The position numbers and the translations under genes are program-made. Below are positions 1-8,946 of a stretch of DNA of 64,000 bases, piece by piece (position 1 is the stretch's first letter; every line of letters starts with the position of its first letter). The stretch is taken from positions 3,506 to 67,505 of the forward strand of contig CAZCCZ010000013.1 of the NCBI GenBank assembly GCA_964497495.1, given 5' to 3'. Below the pieces are notes generated by a model that was not told the origin of the DNA, ran no database searches, and saw only the letters and a program-made list of their open reading frames with translations. Source of the stretch: CAXXOK01 sp964497495 (GTDB lineage Bacteria > Bacillota > Clostridia > Christensenellales > Aristaeellaceae).

Positions 1-181
1 CGCCGAAGTGCGCCTTGCCCTGCGGAAAACCGTCCGCGTGCAGGGAAAGCTTAAGCGTAAAGTCCGCGTGGGTCACGTCGCCGTCCGGCAGGTAGGTGTC
101 TGCGGAGGCCAGCGCGGGCAGCGCGCACAGGCACAGCGCCAGAACGAGCGCGCACAGGCGGTCGAATAACGGATGCTTCAT
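1..181 (-). CDS. N-terminal part of a secreted protein of unknown function (cut by window edge)
   Basis: The reading frame starts at ATG 181-179 behind a strong AAGGAGG site with 6-7 bases spacing and runs off the left edge after about 60 residues. The first 26 residues form a typical Sec signal peptide: basic start, a leucine/cysteine/alanine-rich core, and an ALASA cleavage region. The visible mature part is hydrophilic and polar; a stretch rich in threonine, leucine and serine could begin a beta-rich or YceI-like exported domain, but too little is present to assign a family. It lies 84 bases downstream of typA on the same strand and may be its distal co-transcript. Confidence is in the gene and its export, not in any function. 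Confidence 0.7.
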   Translation of the reverse strand, partial: MKHPLFDRLCALVLALCLCALPALASADTYLPDGDVTHADFTLKLSLHADGFPQGKAHFG

Positions 182-264
182 GGGAAACCTCCTTCGTCGC
201 GTCGGCGCGACCCTTCTTCCCGTAATAACGGATCACAGACGGAAAAGCCTGCGGCGCGGGAGGG

Positions 265-2079
265 TCACTCGCCCTTGGCCTTATGCGCCGCGCGCGCGCG
301 CTCCTCGTGGTTCAGCTCCCGCTTGCGCATGCGCAGGTTCTGAGGGGTGACCTCCAGCAGTTCGTCGTCGTCGATGAATTCCAGGCATTCCTCCAGCGTC
401 ATGGGGTGGACGCTGACCAGCTTCAGGCTGTCCTCGCTGGCGCTGGCGTTGCGCATGTTGGTGACGTGCTTCTGCTTGCACACGTTCACCACCAGATCGT
501 CCGGGCGGGCGTTCTGGCCGCAGATCATGCCCTTGTACACCTGCGTCTGCGGCGTGATGAACAGCGTGCCGCGCTCCTGGGTGTTGAACAGGCCGTAGCT
601 CGTGGCCTCGCCGGGCTCGAAGCAGACCAGCGCGCCCGCGCTGCGGTGCGGAATGTCGCCCTTCACGGGTTCGTACCGTTCGAATACGGCGCTCATGATG
701 CCTTCGCCGCGCGTGTCAGTCATGAACTCGCTGCGGTAGCCGAACAGCCCGCGGGAAGGAATGAGGAACTCCAGCCGCACGCGGTCCAGCCCGTGCATGC
801 TTTCCAGCGTTCCGCGGCGGCGGCCGATTTTCTCGATCACCGCGCCCGCGTAGGCCTGCGGCACGTCCGCGACCATCCGCTCGATAGGCTCGCACTTCTT
901 CCCGTCGATCTCCCGGTAGATCACCTGCGGCTTGCTCACTTGAAACTCGTAGCCCTGCCTGCGCATGTTTTCAATAAGAATGCTCAGGTGCAGCTCGCCG
1001 CGCCCGCGCACTTCGAAGGCGTCTGGGCTGTCCGTCTCGTTCACGCGAAGGCTCACGTCCGTCTGCAACTCCCGGAAAAGCCGGGCGCGCAGGTGGCGGC
1101 TGGTGACGTAGGTGCCCTCCCGTCCCGCGAAGGGGCTGTTGTTGACGCTGAAGGTCATGACCACGGTGGGCTCCGTAATGCTCACGAAGGGTAGCGCCTC
1201 TACCGCGGCGGGGTCGCATACGGTATCTCCGATGCCGATGTCCTCCAGCCCGCTCATGGCTACGATGTCCCCCATGGAGGCGGTTTCCGCGGGCAGGCGC
1301 TTGAGCCCGTCGAAGGTGTACAGGCTGGTGAGCCGCAGGGGCTGGCTGGTGACGCCGGTGTCGTAGTTGGTCTTAACCACGGTCATGCCCGTGGCGAGCG
1401 TGCCGCGGTTGATGCGCCCGATGCCGATGCGCCCTACGTAATCGTTGTAGTCGATAGTAGAGATCAGCACCTGCGCGGGGCCTTCCATGTCGCCCTCGGG
1501 CGCGGGAATGTGCTCGAGGATCGTTTCGAATAAAGGCTGCAGGTCGGTGCCGGGTTTGGCCGCGTCCAGCGAGGCGGTGCCTTCGCGGGCGGAGGCGTAC
1601 ACCACGGGCTTGTCCAGCGCGGTTTCGTCCGCGCCCAGCTCGATGAACAGATCCAGCACCTCGTCCACCACTTCGTTGACGCGGGCGTCGGCGCGGTCGA
1701 TCTTGTTGATCACGACGATCACGGGGAGCTTCAGGTTCAGCGCCTTCAGCAGCACGAAACGGGTCTGCGGCATGGGGCCTTCGAAGCTGTCCACCAGCAG
1801 CAACACGCCGTCCACCATTTTTAGCACGCGCTCCACCTCGCCGCCGAAATCGGCGTGGCCCGGCGTATCCACGATGTTGATTTTCGTGCCATGGTAGTGC
1901 ACGGCGGTGTTCTTGGCCAGAATCGTGATGCCGCGCTCGCGCTCGATGTCGTTGGAATCCATGACGCGGTCCATAACCTGCTGGTTTTCCCGGAACACGC
2001 CACCCTGCTTGAGCATCTCGTCCACGAGCGTGGTCTTGCCATGGTCGACGTGGGCGATGATGGCGATGTTGCGAACCAT
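265..2079 (-). CDS. typA: Ribosome-associated GTPase TypA/BipA
   Basis: This translational GTPase of 604 residues binds the ribosome and supports ribosome assembly and stress or cold adaptation. The G1 motif AHVDHGKTT lies at about residues 9-17, followed by the switch region with RERGITI, DTPGHADF (G3) and NKID (G4). The EF-G-like domains and the TypA-specific C-terminal domain follow, and the length is normal for the family. I choose ATG 2079 (MVRNIAIIAHVD) because it matches the family N terminus and has AAAGGAAG about ten bases upstream; the frame stays open further upstream, but that extension has no TypA character. It lies 53 bases downstream of prfC with no terminator between, so the two GTPases are probably co-transcribed. 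Confidence 0.96.
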   Translation of the reverse strand: MVRNIAIIAHVDHGKTTLVDEMLKQGGVFRENQQVMDRVMDSNDIERERGITILAKNTAVHYHGTKINIVDTPGHADFGGEVERVLKMVDGVLLLVDSFEGPMPQTRFVLLKALNLKLPVIVVINKIDRADARVNEVVDEVLDLFIELGADETALDKPVVYASAREGTASLDAAKPGTDLQPLFETILEHIPAPEGDMEGPAQVLISTIDYNDYVGRIGIGRINRGTLATGMTVVKTNYDTGVTSQPLRLTSLYTFDGLKRLPAETASMGDIVAMSGLEDIGIGDTVCDPAAVEALPFVSITEPTVVMTFSVNNSPFAGREGTYVTSRHLRARLFRELQTDVSLRVNETDSPDAFEVRGRGELHLSILIENMRRQGYEFQVSKPQVIYREIDGKKCEPIERMVADVPQAYAGAVIEKIGRRRGTLESMHGLDRVRLEFLIPSRGLFGYRSEFMTDTRGEGIMSAVFERYEPVKGDIPHRSAGALVCFEPGEATSYGLFNTQERGTLFITPQTQVYKGMICGQNARPDDLVVNVCKQKHVTNMRNASASEDSLKLVSVHPMTLEECLEFIDDDELLEVTPQNLRMRKRELNHEERARAAHKAKGE

Positions 2080-2132
2080 ATGTTCGTATTCTTCCTTTCT
2101 TGGGGGCCGCGCGCGGTTATGACCGGCGCGCG

Positions 2133-3749
2133 TTATTCGTAGGTGACGCGGCTTGCGGTTTCCGCCAGTTCCAGACCTTCGTTGTTCTCCAGCGCCAGCC
2201 GGATGGACCACTCGTTTTCGAACAGCAACACGTGCCGCCCGTCGCCGTCCGTCGCGCGCCCGCTGGTGGAGGTGAGCTTAAGCCTGTCCGGGGGCACCGG
2301 TGTTTTCACGATCCAGCGCACGAAGCGGAAGGAAAGCGTGTCCATCAGCATGCTCACGCCGTATTCCGTGCGCAGCCGGTGGGTCAGCACGTCGAACTGC
2401 AGCATGCCCACCACGCCCGCCAGCAGCTCCTCAAACCCCGTTTCGCTGCGGGTGAAAAGCTGGATGGCGCCTTCCTCGGCCAACTGGGTAACGCCTTTGA
2501 GGAACTGCTTGCGCTTCATGCTGTCCTCCGGGCGCACGCGGGCGAAGTGCTCCGGGGCGAACACGGGAATGGAGCTGAAGTGCAGCCGGGGGCCGTTGGA
2601 AAGCGTATCCCCCAGGTGGAAGTATCCGGGGTCGAACAACCCCACGATGTCCCCCGGGTAGGCGGTTTCCACCGCTTCGCGCTCGTTGGCCATGAACTGC
2701 TGGGGTTGCTTTAGCTGAATGGTCTTGTCGTCCCCGCTGAGCCACACGTCCATATCCTTGCGGAACTCGCCGCTTACCACGCGGATGAAGGCCAGCCGGT
2801 CCCGGTGCGCGGGGTTCATGTTCGCCTGAATCTTGAAAACGAAACCGCTGAAGAAATCCGCCTCCGGGCGAATTTCCCCCAGGTCGCTCCCGCGGGGGAG
2901 GGGCGGCGGCGTGATGCTCAGGAACGCCGTCAGGAACGGCTCCACGCCGAAGTTGGTAATGGCGGAGCCGAAGAACATGGGGGTGAGCCCGCCGTGAAGC
3001 ACGGCGTTCTTATCGAAGGGATCGCCCGCCGTGTCCAGCAGCTCAACCTCGTTTCGCAAGCGGTCAAGGTAGTGCTTTTCCAGCCGCCGGGCTGCCTCCG
3101 GCGAATCCGGCGTGAGGACGGTTTCCTCCGCGCGGTTCATGCCGTGGTTGCCGCCTTCGAACAGGCGGATCGTGCCCGAATCGCGCAGGTATACGCCCTG
3201 AAAATCCCCGTCCACGCCGATGGGCCAGTTCATGGGGCAGGTGCGGATGCCCAGCACGTTTTCGATCTCCTCCATGAGCGCGAAGGGGTCCTTGGCGGCG
3301 CGGTCCATTTTATTAACGAAGGTGAAGATGGGGATGCCGCGCATGCGGCAGACCTTGAACAGCTTCACCGTCTGGGCTTCCACGCCCTTGGCCGCGTCGA
3401 TAAGCATCACCGCCGCGTCCGCGGCGACGAGCACTCGGTAGGTATCCTCGCTGAAATCCTGGTGGCCCGGCGTATCCAGAATGTTGATGCGATAACCGTC
3501 GAACTCGAACTGCATGGCGCTGGACGTAACGCTGATGCCGCGCTGTTTTTCGATATCCATCCAATCGCTCGTGGCGTGGCGCTCGGCCTTGCGCGCCTTC
3601 ACGCTGCCCGCCTGCCGGATGGCTCCGCCGTAGAGCAGCAGCTTCTCCGTCAGCGTCGTTTTGCCTGCGTCGGGGTGGCTGATGATGGCGAACGTCCGGC
3701 GCTTTTCGATCTCCTGCCTGTACGCGCTGGTGGTGGGAAGTTGGGTCAT
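2133..3749 (-). CDS. prfC: Peptide chain release factor 3 (RF3)
   Basis: RF3 is a GTPase that recycles RF1 and RF2 from the ribosome after peptide release. The protein has 538 residues. The G1 motif SHPDAGKTTL lies at about residues 20-29; DTPGHQDFSED and NKMDR follow, together with the RF3-typical RGISVTSS switch I. The ATG at 3749 gives the usual N terminus (MTQLPTTSAYRQEIEKRRTF) and has GCGGAGG about 11 bases upstream; the longer open frame has no homologous sequence. A near-consensus promoter lies 52 bases upstream. It is the first gene of the prfC-typA unit and is divergent from guaA. Confidence 0.96.
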   Translation of the reverse strand: MTQLPTTSAYRQEIEKRRTFAIISHPDAGKTTLTEKLLLYGGAIRQAGSVKARKAERHATSDWMDIEKQRGISVTSSAMQFEFDGYRINILDTPGHQDFSEDTYRVLVAADAAVMLIDAAKGVEAQTVKLFKVCRMRGIPIFTFVNKMDRAAKDPFALMEEIENVLGIRTCPMNWPIGVDGDFQGVYLRDSGTIRLFEGGNHGMNRAEETVLTPDSPEAARRLEKHYLDRLRNEVELLDTAGDPFDKNAVLHGGLTPMFFGSAITNFGVEPFLTAFLSITPPPLPRGSDLGEIRPEADFFSGFVFKIQANMNPAHRDRLAFIRVVSGEFRKDMDVWLSGDDKTIQLKQPQQFMANEREAVETAYPGDIVGLFDPGYFHLGDTLSNGPRLHFSSIPVFAPEHFARVRPEDSMKRKQFLKGVTQLAEEGAIQLFTRSETGFEELLAGVVGMLQFDVLTHRLRTEYGVSMLMDTLSFRFVRWIVKTPVPPDRLKLTSTSGRATDGDGRHVLLFENEWSIRLALENNEGLELAETASRVTYE

Positions 3750-3800
3750 TCGGGTCGGCGCCTCCGCTTCGGTCGGATTGGGAAGGTATCCAAACAAAAT

Positions 3801-3830
3801 ATTGTACAATGGCGTGTACGCGCGTGTCAA
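3801..3830 (-). promoter_or_regulatory. Sigma-A promoter of prfC-typA
   Basis: Read on the minus strand, TTGACA (3830-3825), 18 bases, then TACAAT (3806-3801). Both boxes are close to consensus. The hexamers end 52 bases upstream of the prfC start codon, and no other good pair is seen in the prfC-guaA intergenic region on this strand. Confidence 0.8.
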
Positions 3831-3889
3831 GCGGAACGGCTTTTCGGCCCGGCCCGGCATTTCCGGCAGGCTTTTTTCCGTCCATCCCC

Positions 3890-3918
3890 TTGCGGGAACG
3901 GGCCGTTTATGGCACAAT
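3890..3918 (+). promoter_or_regulatory. Possible weak promoter of guaA
   Basis: TTGCGG (3890-3895) and CACAAT (3913-3918) are 17 bases apart, 88 bases upstream of the guaA start. Each box matches only 4 of 6 consensus bases. There is no purine-riboswitch-like fold that I can recognise in the 256-base gap. This is the best candidate on this strand, but weak. Confidence 0.35.
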
Positions 3919-4005
3919 ATCATACGAGCATTCCCCCGCGCGGGCCGGTTTTCGTTCGGAAAATCCTTCCGCCGCGCCGATGCGCAGAAAGGTGAAGAAA
4001 CGCCT

Positions 4006-5550
4006 ATGCAAAACCCGCAGTGTGTGGTGATTCTGGATTTCGGCGCACAGTATACGCAGCTGATCGCGCGTCGCGTACGCGAGTTCGGGGTTTTCTCCGT
4101 GGTGCTGCCTTACAGCGCCGAACTTGCGGAAATCCGTTCCTACGAACCCCAGGCCCTCATCCTTTCCGGCGGCCCCTCCTGCATTCTGGACGCTGACGCG
4201 CCCCGTTGCGAGAGGGGCATATATGATTTGGGCGTGCCGATTCTGGGCATTTGCTACGGCATGCAGCTGACCGCCCTGTACCTGGGCGGCGAGGCGGGCT
4301 CTTGCGACCTGCGGGAATACGGGCGGATGCTGATGACCGCGGACGACCGGGAAACGGGCCTGCTGGCGGGCCTGCGGGAACAGAGCTACTGCTGGATGAG
4401 CCACACCTACCAGGTGCTGAAGATGCCGGAAGGCTTCCGGCGCATCGCGCATACGGACAGCTGCCCCGTCGCGGCCATGGCGGACGATACGCGCCGCATT
4501 TACGGGGTTCAGTTCCACCCCGAAGTGACCCATACCGAGGAAGGCCGCAAAATTCTGGAGAACTTCCTGAAAAGGATCTGCGGTTTCAGGGGAGACTGGA
4601 ACATGGAAGCATACGCGGAGCTCGCCGTGCGGCGGATCCGCGAACAGGTGAAGGACGGCACGGTGCTCCTGGGCCTGAGCGGCGGCGTGGACAGCGCCGT
4701 GGCCGCGGCCCTGATCCACCGCGCCGTGGGCAAGTGCCTGACCTGCGTGTACGTGGATCACGGCTTCATGCGCTCCGGCGAGAGCGACCAGGTGGTGGAG
4801 GTATTTACCAAAACCTTCCCCGTGGAGCTGATCCACGTGGACGCGAGCCGCCAGTTTTTCGAAGACTTGAAGGGCGTTACCGAGCCGGAGGAGAAGCGCA
4901 AGATCATCGGCCGGGATTTCGTGGACGTGTTCAAGCGCGAGGCCGCCCGGCTGGGCAAGCGCGACCATTTCGCGCAGGGCACGATCTACCCGGACGTGAT
5001 CGAAAGCGGCAACACCAAGGGCAGCGCGGTGATCAAGAGCCACCACAACGTGGGCGGCCTGCCCAGCGAACTGGGCTTTACCAGCCTCGTGGAGCCGCTG
5101 CGGATGCTGTTTAAGGACGAGGTGCGCAAGCTGGGCCTTGCGCTGGGCCTGCCGGAAAGCCTGGTGTACCGCCAGCCGTTCCCCGGCCCCGGTCTGGCTA
5201 TCCGCGTTATCGGGGAGCTGACGCCGGAAAAGGTGCAGATCGTGCGCGAAAGCGATAAAATCCTGCGCGACGAGATCGCCGCAGCGGGCCTCAACCAGTC
5301 GATATCGCAATATTTCACGGTGCTCACCGGCGCGCGCAGCGTGGGCGTGATGGGCGACGAGCGCACCTACGCCTACGCCGTGGCCATCCGCGCGGTGACG
5401 ACCGACGACTTTATGACCGCCGACGTGGCGCAGATTCCCTATCCGTTATTAAACCACATCGCGGGGCGCATCGTAGGCGAGGTGAAGGGCGTCAACCGCG
5501 TGCTGTACGACATTACCACCAAGCCGCCCGCGAGCATCGAGTGGGAATAA
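4006..5550 (+). CDS. guaA: GMP synthase (glutamine-hydrolysing)
   Basis: It amidates XMP to GMP using glutamine and ATP, the last step of de novo guanine nucleotide synthesis. The 514-residue protein has an N-terminal class I glutamine amidotransferase domain with catalytic Cys83 in GICYGMQ and the His-Glu pair in VQFHPEVTHT. The ATP pyrophosphatase domain follows with the PP-loop GLSGGVDSAV, then the dimerisation domain ending in TKPPASIEWE, the canonical C terminus. The ATG at 4006 is chosen because the glutaminase domain begins at once and AAAGGTGAAG precedes it. The small ACT-like gene follows after 16 bases and is probably co-transcribed. Confidence 0.97.
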   Translation: MQNPQCVVILDFGAQYTQLIARRVREFGVFSVVLPYSAELAEIRSYEPQALILSGGPSCILDADAPRCERGIYDLGVPILGICYGMQLTALYLGGEAGSCDLREYGRMLMTADDRETGLLAGLREQSYCWMSHTYQVLKMPEGFRRIAHTDSCPVAAMADDTRRIYGVQFHPEVTHTEEGRKILENFLKRICGFRGDWNMEAYAELAVRRIREQVKDGTVLLGLSGGVDSAVAAALIHRAVGKCLTCVYVDHGFMRSGESDQVVEVFTKTFPVELIHVDASRQFFEDLKGVTEPEEKRKIIGRDFVDVFKREAARLGKRDHFAQGTIYPDVIESGNTKGSAVIKSHHNVGGLPSELGFTSLVEPLRMLFKDEVRKLGLALGLPESLVYRQPFPGPGLAIRVIGELTPEKVQIVRESDKILRDEIAAAGLNQSISQYFTVLTGARSVGVMGDERTYAYAVAIRAVTTDDFMTADVAQIPYPLLNHIAGRIVGEVKGVNRVLYDITTKPPASIEWE

Positions 5551-5566
5551 GGGAGGAGACGAGATC

Positions 5567-5821
5567 ATGTCCTGCTACTACATCATCGGCGTGCGCATGG
5601 ACAACCGTGTGGGCAACGCGCTTAAATTCCAGGAAACGCTCACGAAGAACGGCTGCCTTATCAAAACCCGTCTGGGCCTGCACGAGGTCAGCGCGGGCGT
5701 TTGCGCCAACGACGGACTGATCGTGCTGCAGCCCTGCGGGGACAAGGCGGAAGTGGAACGGCTGACGGCGGAGCTGAACGCGCTGCCGGGCGTCACCGCC
5801 AGGCTGATCGACCTGAACTGA
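5567..5821 (+). CDS. Small ACT/NikR-C-like protein (TM1266-type)
   Basis: The 84-residue protein starts with ATG behind GGAGGAG. Its pattern of a short N-terminal strand, a helix (RVGNALKFQETLTKNG), then RLGLHEVSAGVCANDGLIVLQ and a second helix ending in LPGVTARLIDL matches the ferredoxin-like ACT/NikR C-terminal fold of the short proteins annotated as putative iron-only hydrogenase system regulators (TM1266 type). There is no DNA-binding domain and no hydrogenase gene nearby, so a role in hydrogenase regulation is not supported here. It may bind a small ligand or metal. It sits directly between guaA and a YcaQ-like gene in the same orientation. Confidence 0.7.
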   Translation: MSCYYIIGVRMDNRVGNALKFQETLTKNGCLIKTRLGLHEVSAGVCANDGLIVLQPCGDKAEVERLTAELNALPGVTARLIDLN

Positions 5822-5825
5822 TCCG

Positions 5826-7049
5826 TTGGACGAACAGAATATCCGCCTGACCAACCGTCAGGCGAGGCGCTTTCTGCTGCTCAAGCACGGGCTGCTCGGC
5901 AGGCACAGGTTCGCGGGCGCGCCCGGCGCGCTGGCTTTCGTGCGCCAGGCGGGCTGTATCCAATACGACCCGGTGGACGTGTGCGGGCGCAATGCGGAGC
6001 TTACGCTGCAATCCCGCGTGAAGGGGTTTACCAAACAGACGCTTTATAACCTGCTCTACCGGGAACGCAGCCTGGTGGACTATCCCGATAAAAACCTGTC
6101 GATCCTCCCTACGGAGGACTGGCCGTACTTCGAGCGCTTCCGCCGCGCCGCGCGGGAAAGCGGGCTCCGTTTCCCGGAGATCGCGGCGCTGGAAACGGCG
6201 GCGAAAGCGTACATCGGGGAGCACGGAGCCGTCTCCTCCGGCGGTCTGCCGCTGGAAGGCGGCGTGTACTGGCATTCCGCCATCCACTGGAGCGGCGGGT
6301 GGGACGGGGACACCAACGCCGCGCGGGCGGTGCTGGAGCAGCTGTATTCCACCGGCGAACTGGTGATCCACCGCAAGGAAGGCACCCGTAAGTTTTACGA
6401 TCTGGCCGATAAACACCTTTCCCCGGCGCTGCTGGCCGCGCCCGACCCGCGGCCGGACGACTTCGAGCATCGGAAATGGCGCGTGCTCCGGCGCATCGGC
6501 GCGGTGGGGCTGCTATGGAACCGCCCTTCCGACGCGTGGCTGAACATCTGGGGGTTGAACGCGGCGGAACGCGACCGCGCGTTCGGCGACCTGCTGGCAG
6601 AGGGCCGAATCCTCGGGGCGACGGTCGAGGGCGTGAAGGACACGCTCTGTTTCCGCGCCGAAGACCTGCCGCTTGTCGAAACCGCCGCGCGGGACGAGCC
6701 TTTCTCCCCGCGCTGCGAGCTGCTGGCCCCGCTGGATTGCCTGCTGTGGGACAGGCGGCTGATCCGCGTGCTGTTCGGCTTCGACTACACGTGGGAAATC
6801 TATACGCCGCCCGCCAAACGAAAATACGGCCACTACGTCCTGCCGCTCCTGTACGGGGAGGGGTTCGCTGGGCGCGCGGAGGCGGCCGCCGACGTGAAAA
6901 CCGGAACGCTGACGGTGAAGAACGTGTGGTACGAGGACGGCGTGAAGCGGACGAAGAAACTCCAAACGGCCGTAGACGGGTGCTTGGAACGTTTCGCGGG
7001 GTTCAACGGATGCGGAAAGATCGTTTTTGGGGACGGCGTTCGACCGTAA
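5826..7049 (+). CDS. YcaQ/AlkZ-family winged-helix DNA glycosylase
   Basis: The 407-residue protein belongs to the HTH_42 (YcaQ/AlkZ) family, DNA glycosylases that unhook interstrand crosslinks and excise bulky alkylated bases. The catalytic region near residue 50 reads CIQYDPVDVCGRN, giving the QxD form typical of YcaQ rather than the QxQ form of AlkZ. Downstream are LQSRV, several tandem winged-helix segments and the conserved LLAPLDCLLWDRRLI and FDYTWEIYTPPAKRKYGHYVLP segments of the family. The start is a TTG five bases after the stop of the preceding gene, with no clear ribosome binding site, so translation may depend on coupling. Confidence 0.88.
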   Translation: MDEQNIRLTNRQARRFLLLKHGLLGRHRFAGAPGALAFVRQAGCIQYDPVDVCGRNAELTLQSRVKGFTKQTLYNLLYRERSLVDYPDKNLSILPTEDWPYFERFRRAARESGLRFPEIAALETAAKAYIGEHGAVSSGGLPLEGGVYWHSAIHWSGGWDGDTNAARAVLEQLYSTGELVIHRKEGTRKFYDLADKHLSPALLAAPDPRPDDFEHRKWRVLRRIGAVGLLWNRPSDAWLNIWGLNAAERDRAFGDLLAEGRILGATVEGVKDTLCFRAEDLPLVETAARDEPFSPRCELLAPLDCLLWDRRLIRVLFGFDYTWEIYTPPAKRKYGHYVLPLLYGEGFAGRAEAAADVKTGTLTVKNVWYEDGVKRTKKLQTAVDGCLERFAGFNGCGKIVFGDGVRP

Positions 7050-7104
7050 GCCGGGAATCATCCGCGCCGCAGGAAAAGAAAACACCGCAAATCCAATCCG
7101 CCCC

Positions 7105-7133
7105 TTGCGCACGGGCGGGTTCTATGGTATTTT
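7105..7133 (+). promoter_or_regulatory. Possible promoter of lysA
   Basis: TTGCGC (7105-7110), 17 bases, then TATTTT (7128-7133), with a TGG just before the -10 box as in extended -10 promoters. It ends 84 bases upstream of lysA. The match is only partial. Confidence 0.35.
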
Positions 7134-7217
7134 TACTAGCAAGCCGGGGCCTGCCGCCCGCGGCATCCGTCCCGTAGCCTGTTCCCTTCGAATCCCCACC
7201 CGCAAGGAGGTTTCCCC

Positions 7218-8480
7218 ATGCCGAACTTTTCCCTGCCGGACGAGGTGTTTACGGCCGCCTGCGAAGCGTACCCCACGCCCTTCCATCTTTACGACGAACG
7301 GGGCGTCCGGAACACGGCGCGCAGGCTGAAAGCGGCCTTCGCATGGAACCCGGATTTCCGGGAGTACTTCGCGGTCAAGGCGCTGCCCACCCCCGCGATT
7401 CTGCGTATTCTGGGGGAAGAAGGCTGTGGGCTGGACTGCGCGAGCCTGACGGAGCTGAAACTGGCGGAGGCCTGCGGGTTTACGGGCGACGCGGTCATGT
7501 TTTCCGCCAACGACGTGCCGCCGGAGGAGTTTGCCCTGGCCCGGCGGCTGAACGCGATCGTCAATCTGGATGACGTCACCCACATCGCGGAGCTACGGGA
7601 GAACGGCGGCATCCCGGAAACGGTCTGCCTGCGCTTCAACCCTGGCGGGCATTTCCGCGTGGGCAACGCCATCATGGGCGACCCGGGGGACGCCAAGTAC
7701 GGCATGACCCGCGCGCAGCTGAGCGAGGCCCTTCAAAACGTGAAGAAGGATGGCGCGAAGCGCTTCGGGCTGCACGCGTTCCTGAGCAGCAACACCACCG
7801 ACCCCAGCTATTATCCGGCGCTGGCGCGCCTGCTGTTTGAAACGGGGCGGGAGCTGATTACCGAAAGCGGGCTTACGCTGGCGTTTATCAACCTGTCCGG
7901 CGGCATCGGGGTGCCGTACAGGCCGGAGGAACCGGAAGCCGATATCGAGGCCATCGGCGAGGGCGTACGGCAGGCCTACGAGGACGTGTTTACGAAAAAC
8001 GGCGTAACCGGCGTGGCGTTAAAGACCGAGCTCGGGCGGTACATGACCGCGCCGCAGGGCTGGCTGGTGACCCACGTGACGCACGAGAAGCGCATCTACA
8101 AGCATTATCTGGGGCTGGACGCCTCCGCGTGCGACCTGCTGCGCCCCGCGATGTACGGCGCCTACCACCACATCACCGTCGTCGGGAAGGAAGCCCTGCC
8201 CCACGACGAAAAGGTGGACGTAACGGGCAGCCTGTGTGAGAACAACGACAAGTTCGCCGTGGACAGAATGCTGCCCCGAACGGAGATCGGCGATATTCTG
8301 GTAATCCACGATACGGGCGCCCACGGGCTGAGCATGGGTTACAACTACAACGGCAAGCTCCGCTGCAAGGAAGTGCTTCTCCGCGCGGACGGCGGCTTTT
8401 CCCTCATCCGGCGCGCCGAAACGCCCGCGGACTATTTCGCCACGCTGGACGCGGACCCCGCGTACCCGAAGCTGAAATAG
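7218..8480 (+). CDS. lysA: Diaminopimelate decarboxylase-like PLP enzyme
   Basis: It belongs to fold-III PLP decarboxylases and most likely converts meso-diaminopimelate to lysine. The 420-residue protein has the PLP lysine Lys54 in EYFAVKALPTP, the SLTELKLAEACGF segment, the glycine loop LSGGIG that binds PLP phosphate, and the substrate/dimer motif GSLCENNDKF in place of the canonical GPxCESxD. The ATG is placed by AAGGAGG seven bases upstream. No other lysine gene is adjacent. The ENND variation leaves some room for a related decarboxylase such as carboxynorspermidine decarboxylase, but length and overall pattern favour LysA. Confidence 0.85.
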   Translation: MPNFSLPDEVFTAACEAYPTPFHLYDERGVRNTARRLKAAFAWNPDFREYFAVKALPTPAILRILGEEGCGLDCASLTELKLAEACGFTGDAVMFSANDVPPEEFALARRLNAIVNLDDVTHIAELRENGGIPETVCLRFNPGGHFRVGNAIMGDPGDAKYGMTRAQLSEALQNVKKDGAKRFGLHAFLSSNTTDPSYYPALARLLFETGRELITESGLTLAFINLSGGIGVPYRPEEPEADIEAIGEGVRQAYEDVFTKNGVTGVALKTELGRYMTAPQGWLVTHVTHEKRIYKHYLGLDASACDLLRPAMYGAYHHITVVGKEALPHDEKVDVTGSLCENNDKFAVDRMLPRTEIGDILVIHDTGAHGLSMGYNYNGKLRCKEVLLRADGGFSLIRRAETPADYFATLDADPAYPKLK

Positions 8481-8502
8481 ACGATTTGTTCTCCGCGCTT
8501 CT

Positions 8503-8946
8503 CTACCGGCAAAGGTGGCGCTCCACCCAATAGAGCACCAGCTTCTGCCCGGCGGCCGTGCGCCAGTCCGCCTCCAGCGCCGTGTGGCACGCCTGCCCCA
8601 GCCCTTTGCGCTCGTGGTGGCAGTAAAGACATTCCAGCGGTTCCAGGCCTGTGCCGTGTAACGCGCACAGGCCTTTTTGCAGGAACGTGCACCCGTTGCC
8701 TGCGTAAATTTGCAACGCGTAGTTCCCCTCGCAGCCGCGAAAGGCCGGCGAAAGCACCCCGAAGGTGAGCTCCGGCGACAGCTCCAGCATCATGCGTCTT
8801 GCGTAGCCCGCGTTCATCGCGCGCTCCGCCTCCGCCACCGTCCACCAGCCGGGCCGCGCGCAGTAGCCGCGGCAGACGTCGCAGCCGCACGGTTCGGAGG
8901 GTGGGAAACGCCGGTTGAGGGCTACTTCATCCTTCTGCTTTTCCAT
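8503..8946 (-). CDS. Cysteine-rich metal- or cluster-binding protein (YkgJ-like), function unknown
   Basis: The 147-residue protein has cysteines in clusters: CGCDVCRGYC at residues 20-29, a single cysteine in the middle, then CTFLQKGLC and CLYCHHE toward the C terminus. This spacing suggests a zinc or Fe-S binding fold similar to the YkgJ cysteine-cluster family. There is no signal peptide. Its start overlaps the end of the TetR gene by 20 bases, so the two are translationally coupled and this is probably the regulated target of that repressor. I do not recognise a catalytic motif. Confidence 0.75.
   Translation of the reverse strand: MEKQKDEVALNRRFPPSEPCGCDVCRGYCARPGWWTVAEAERAMNAGYARRMMLELSPELTFGVLSPAFRGCEGNYALQIYAGNGCTFLQKGLCALHGTGLEPLECLYCHHERKGLGQACHTALEADWRTAAGQKLVLYWVERHLCR

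Noticed and set aside
3907..5310. Minus-strand 467-codon frame opposite guaA
   Set aside because: guaA is certain on the other strand; this frame is rich in His/Ala/Arg and has no domain.
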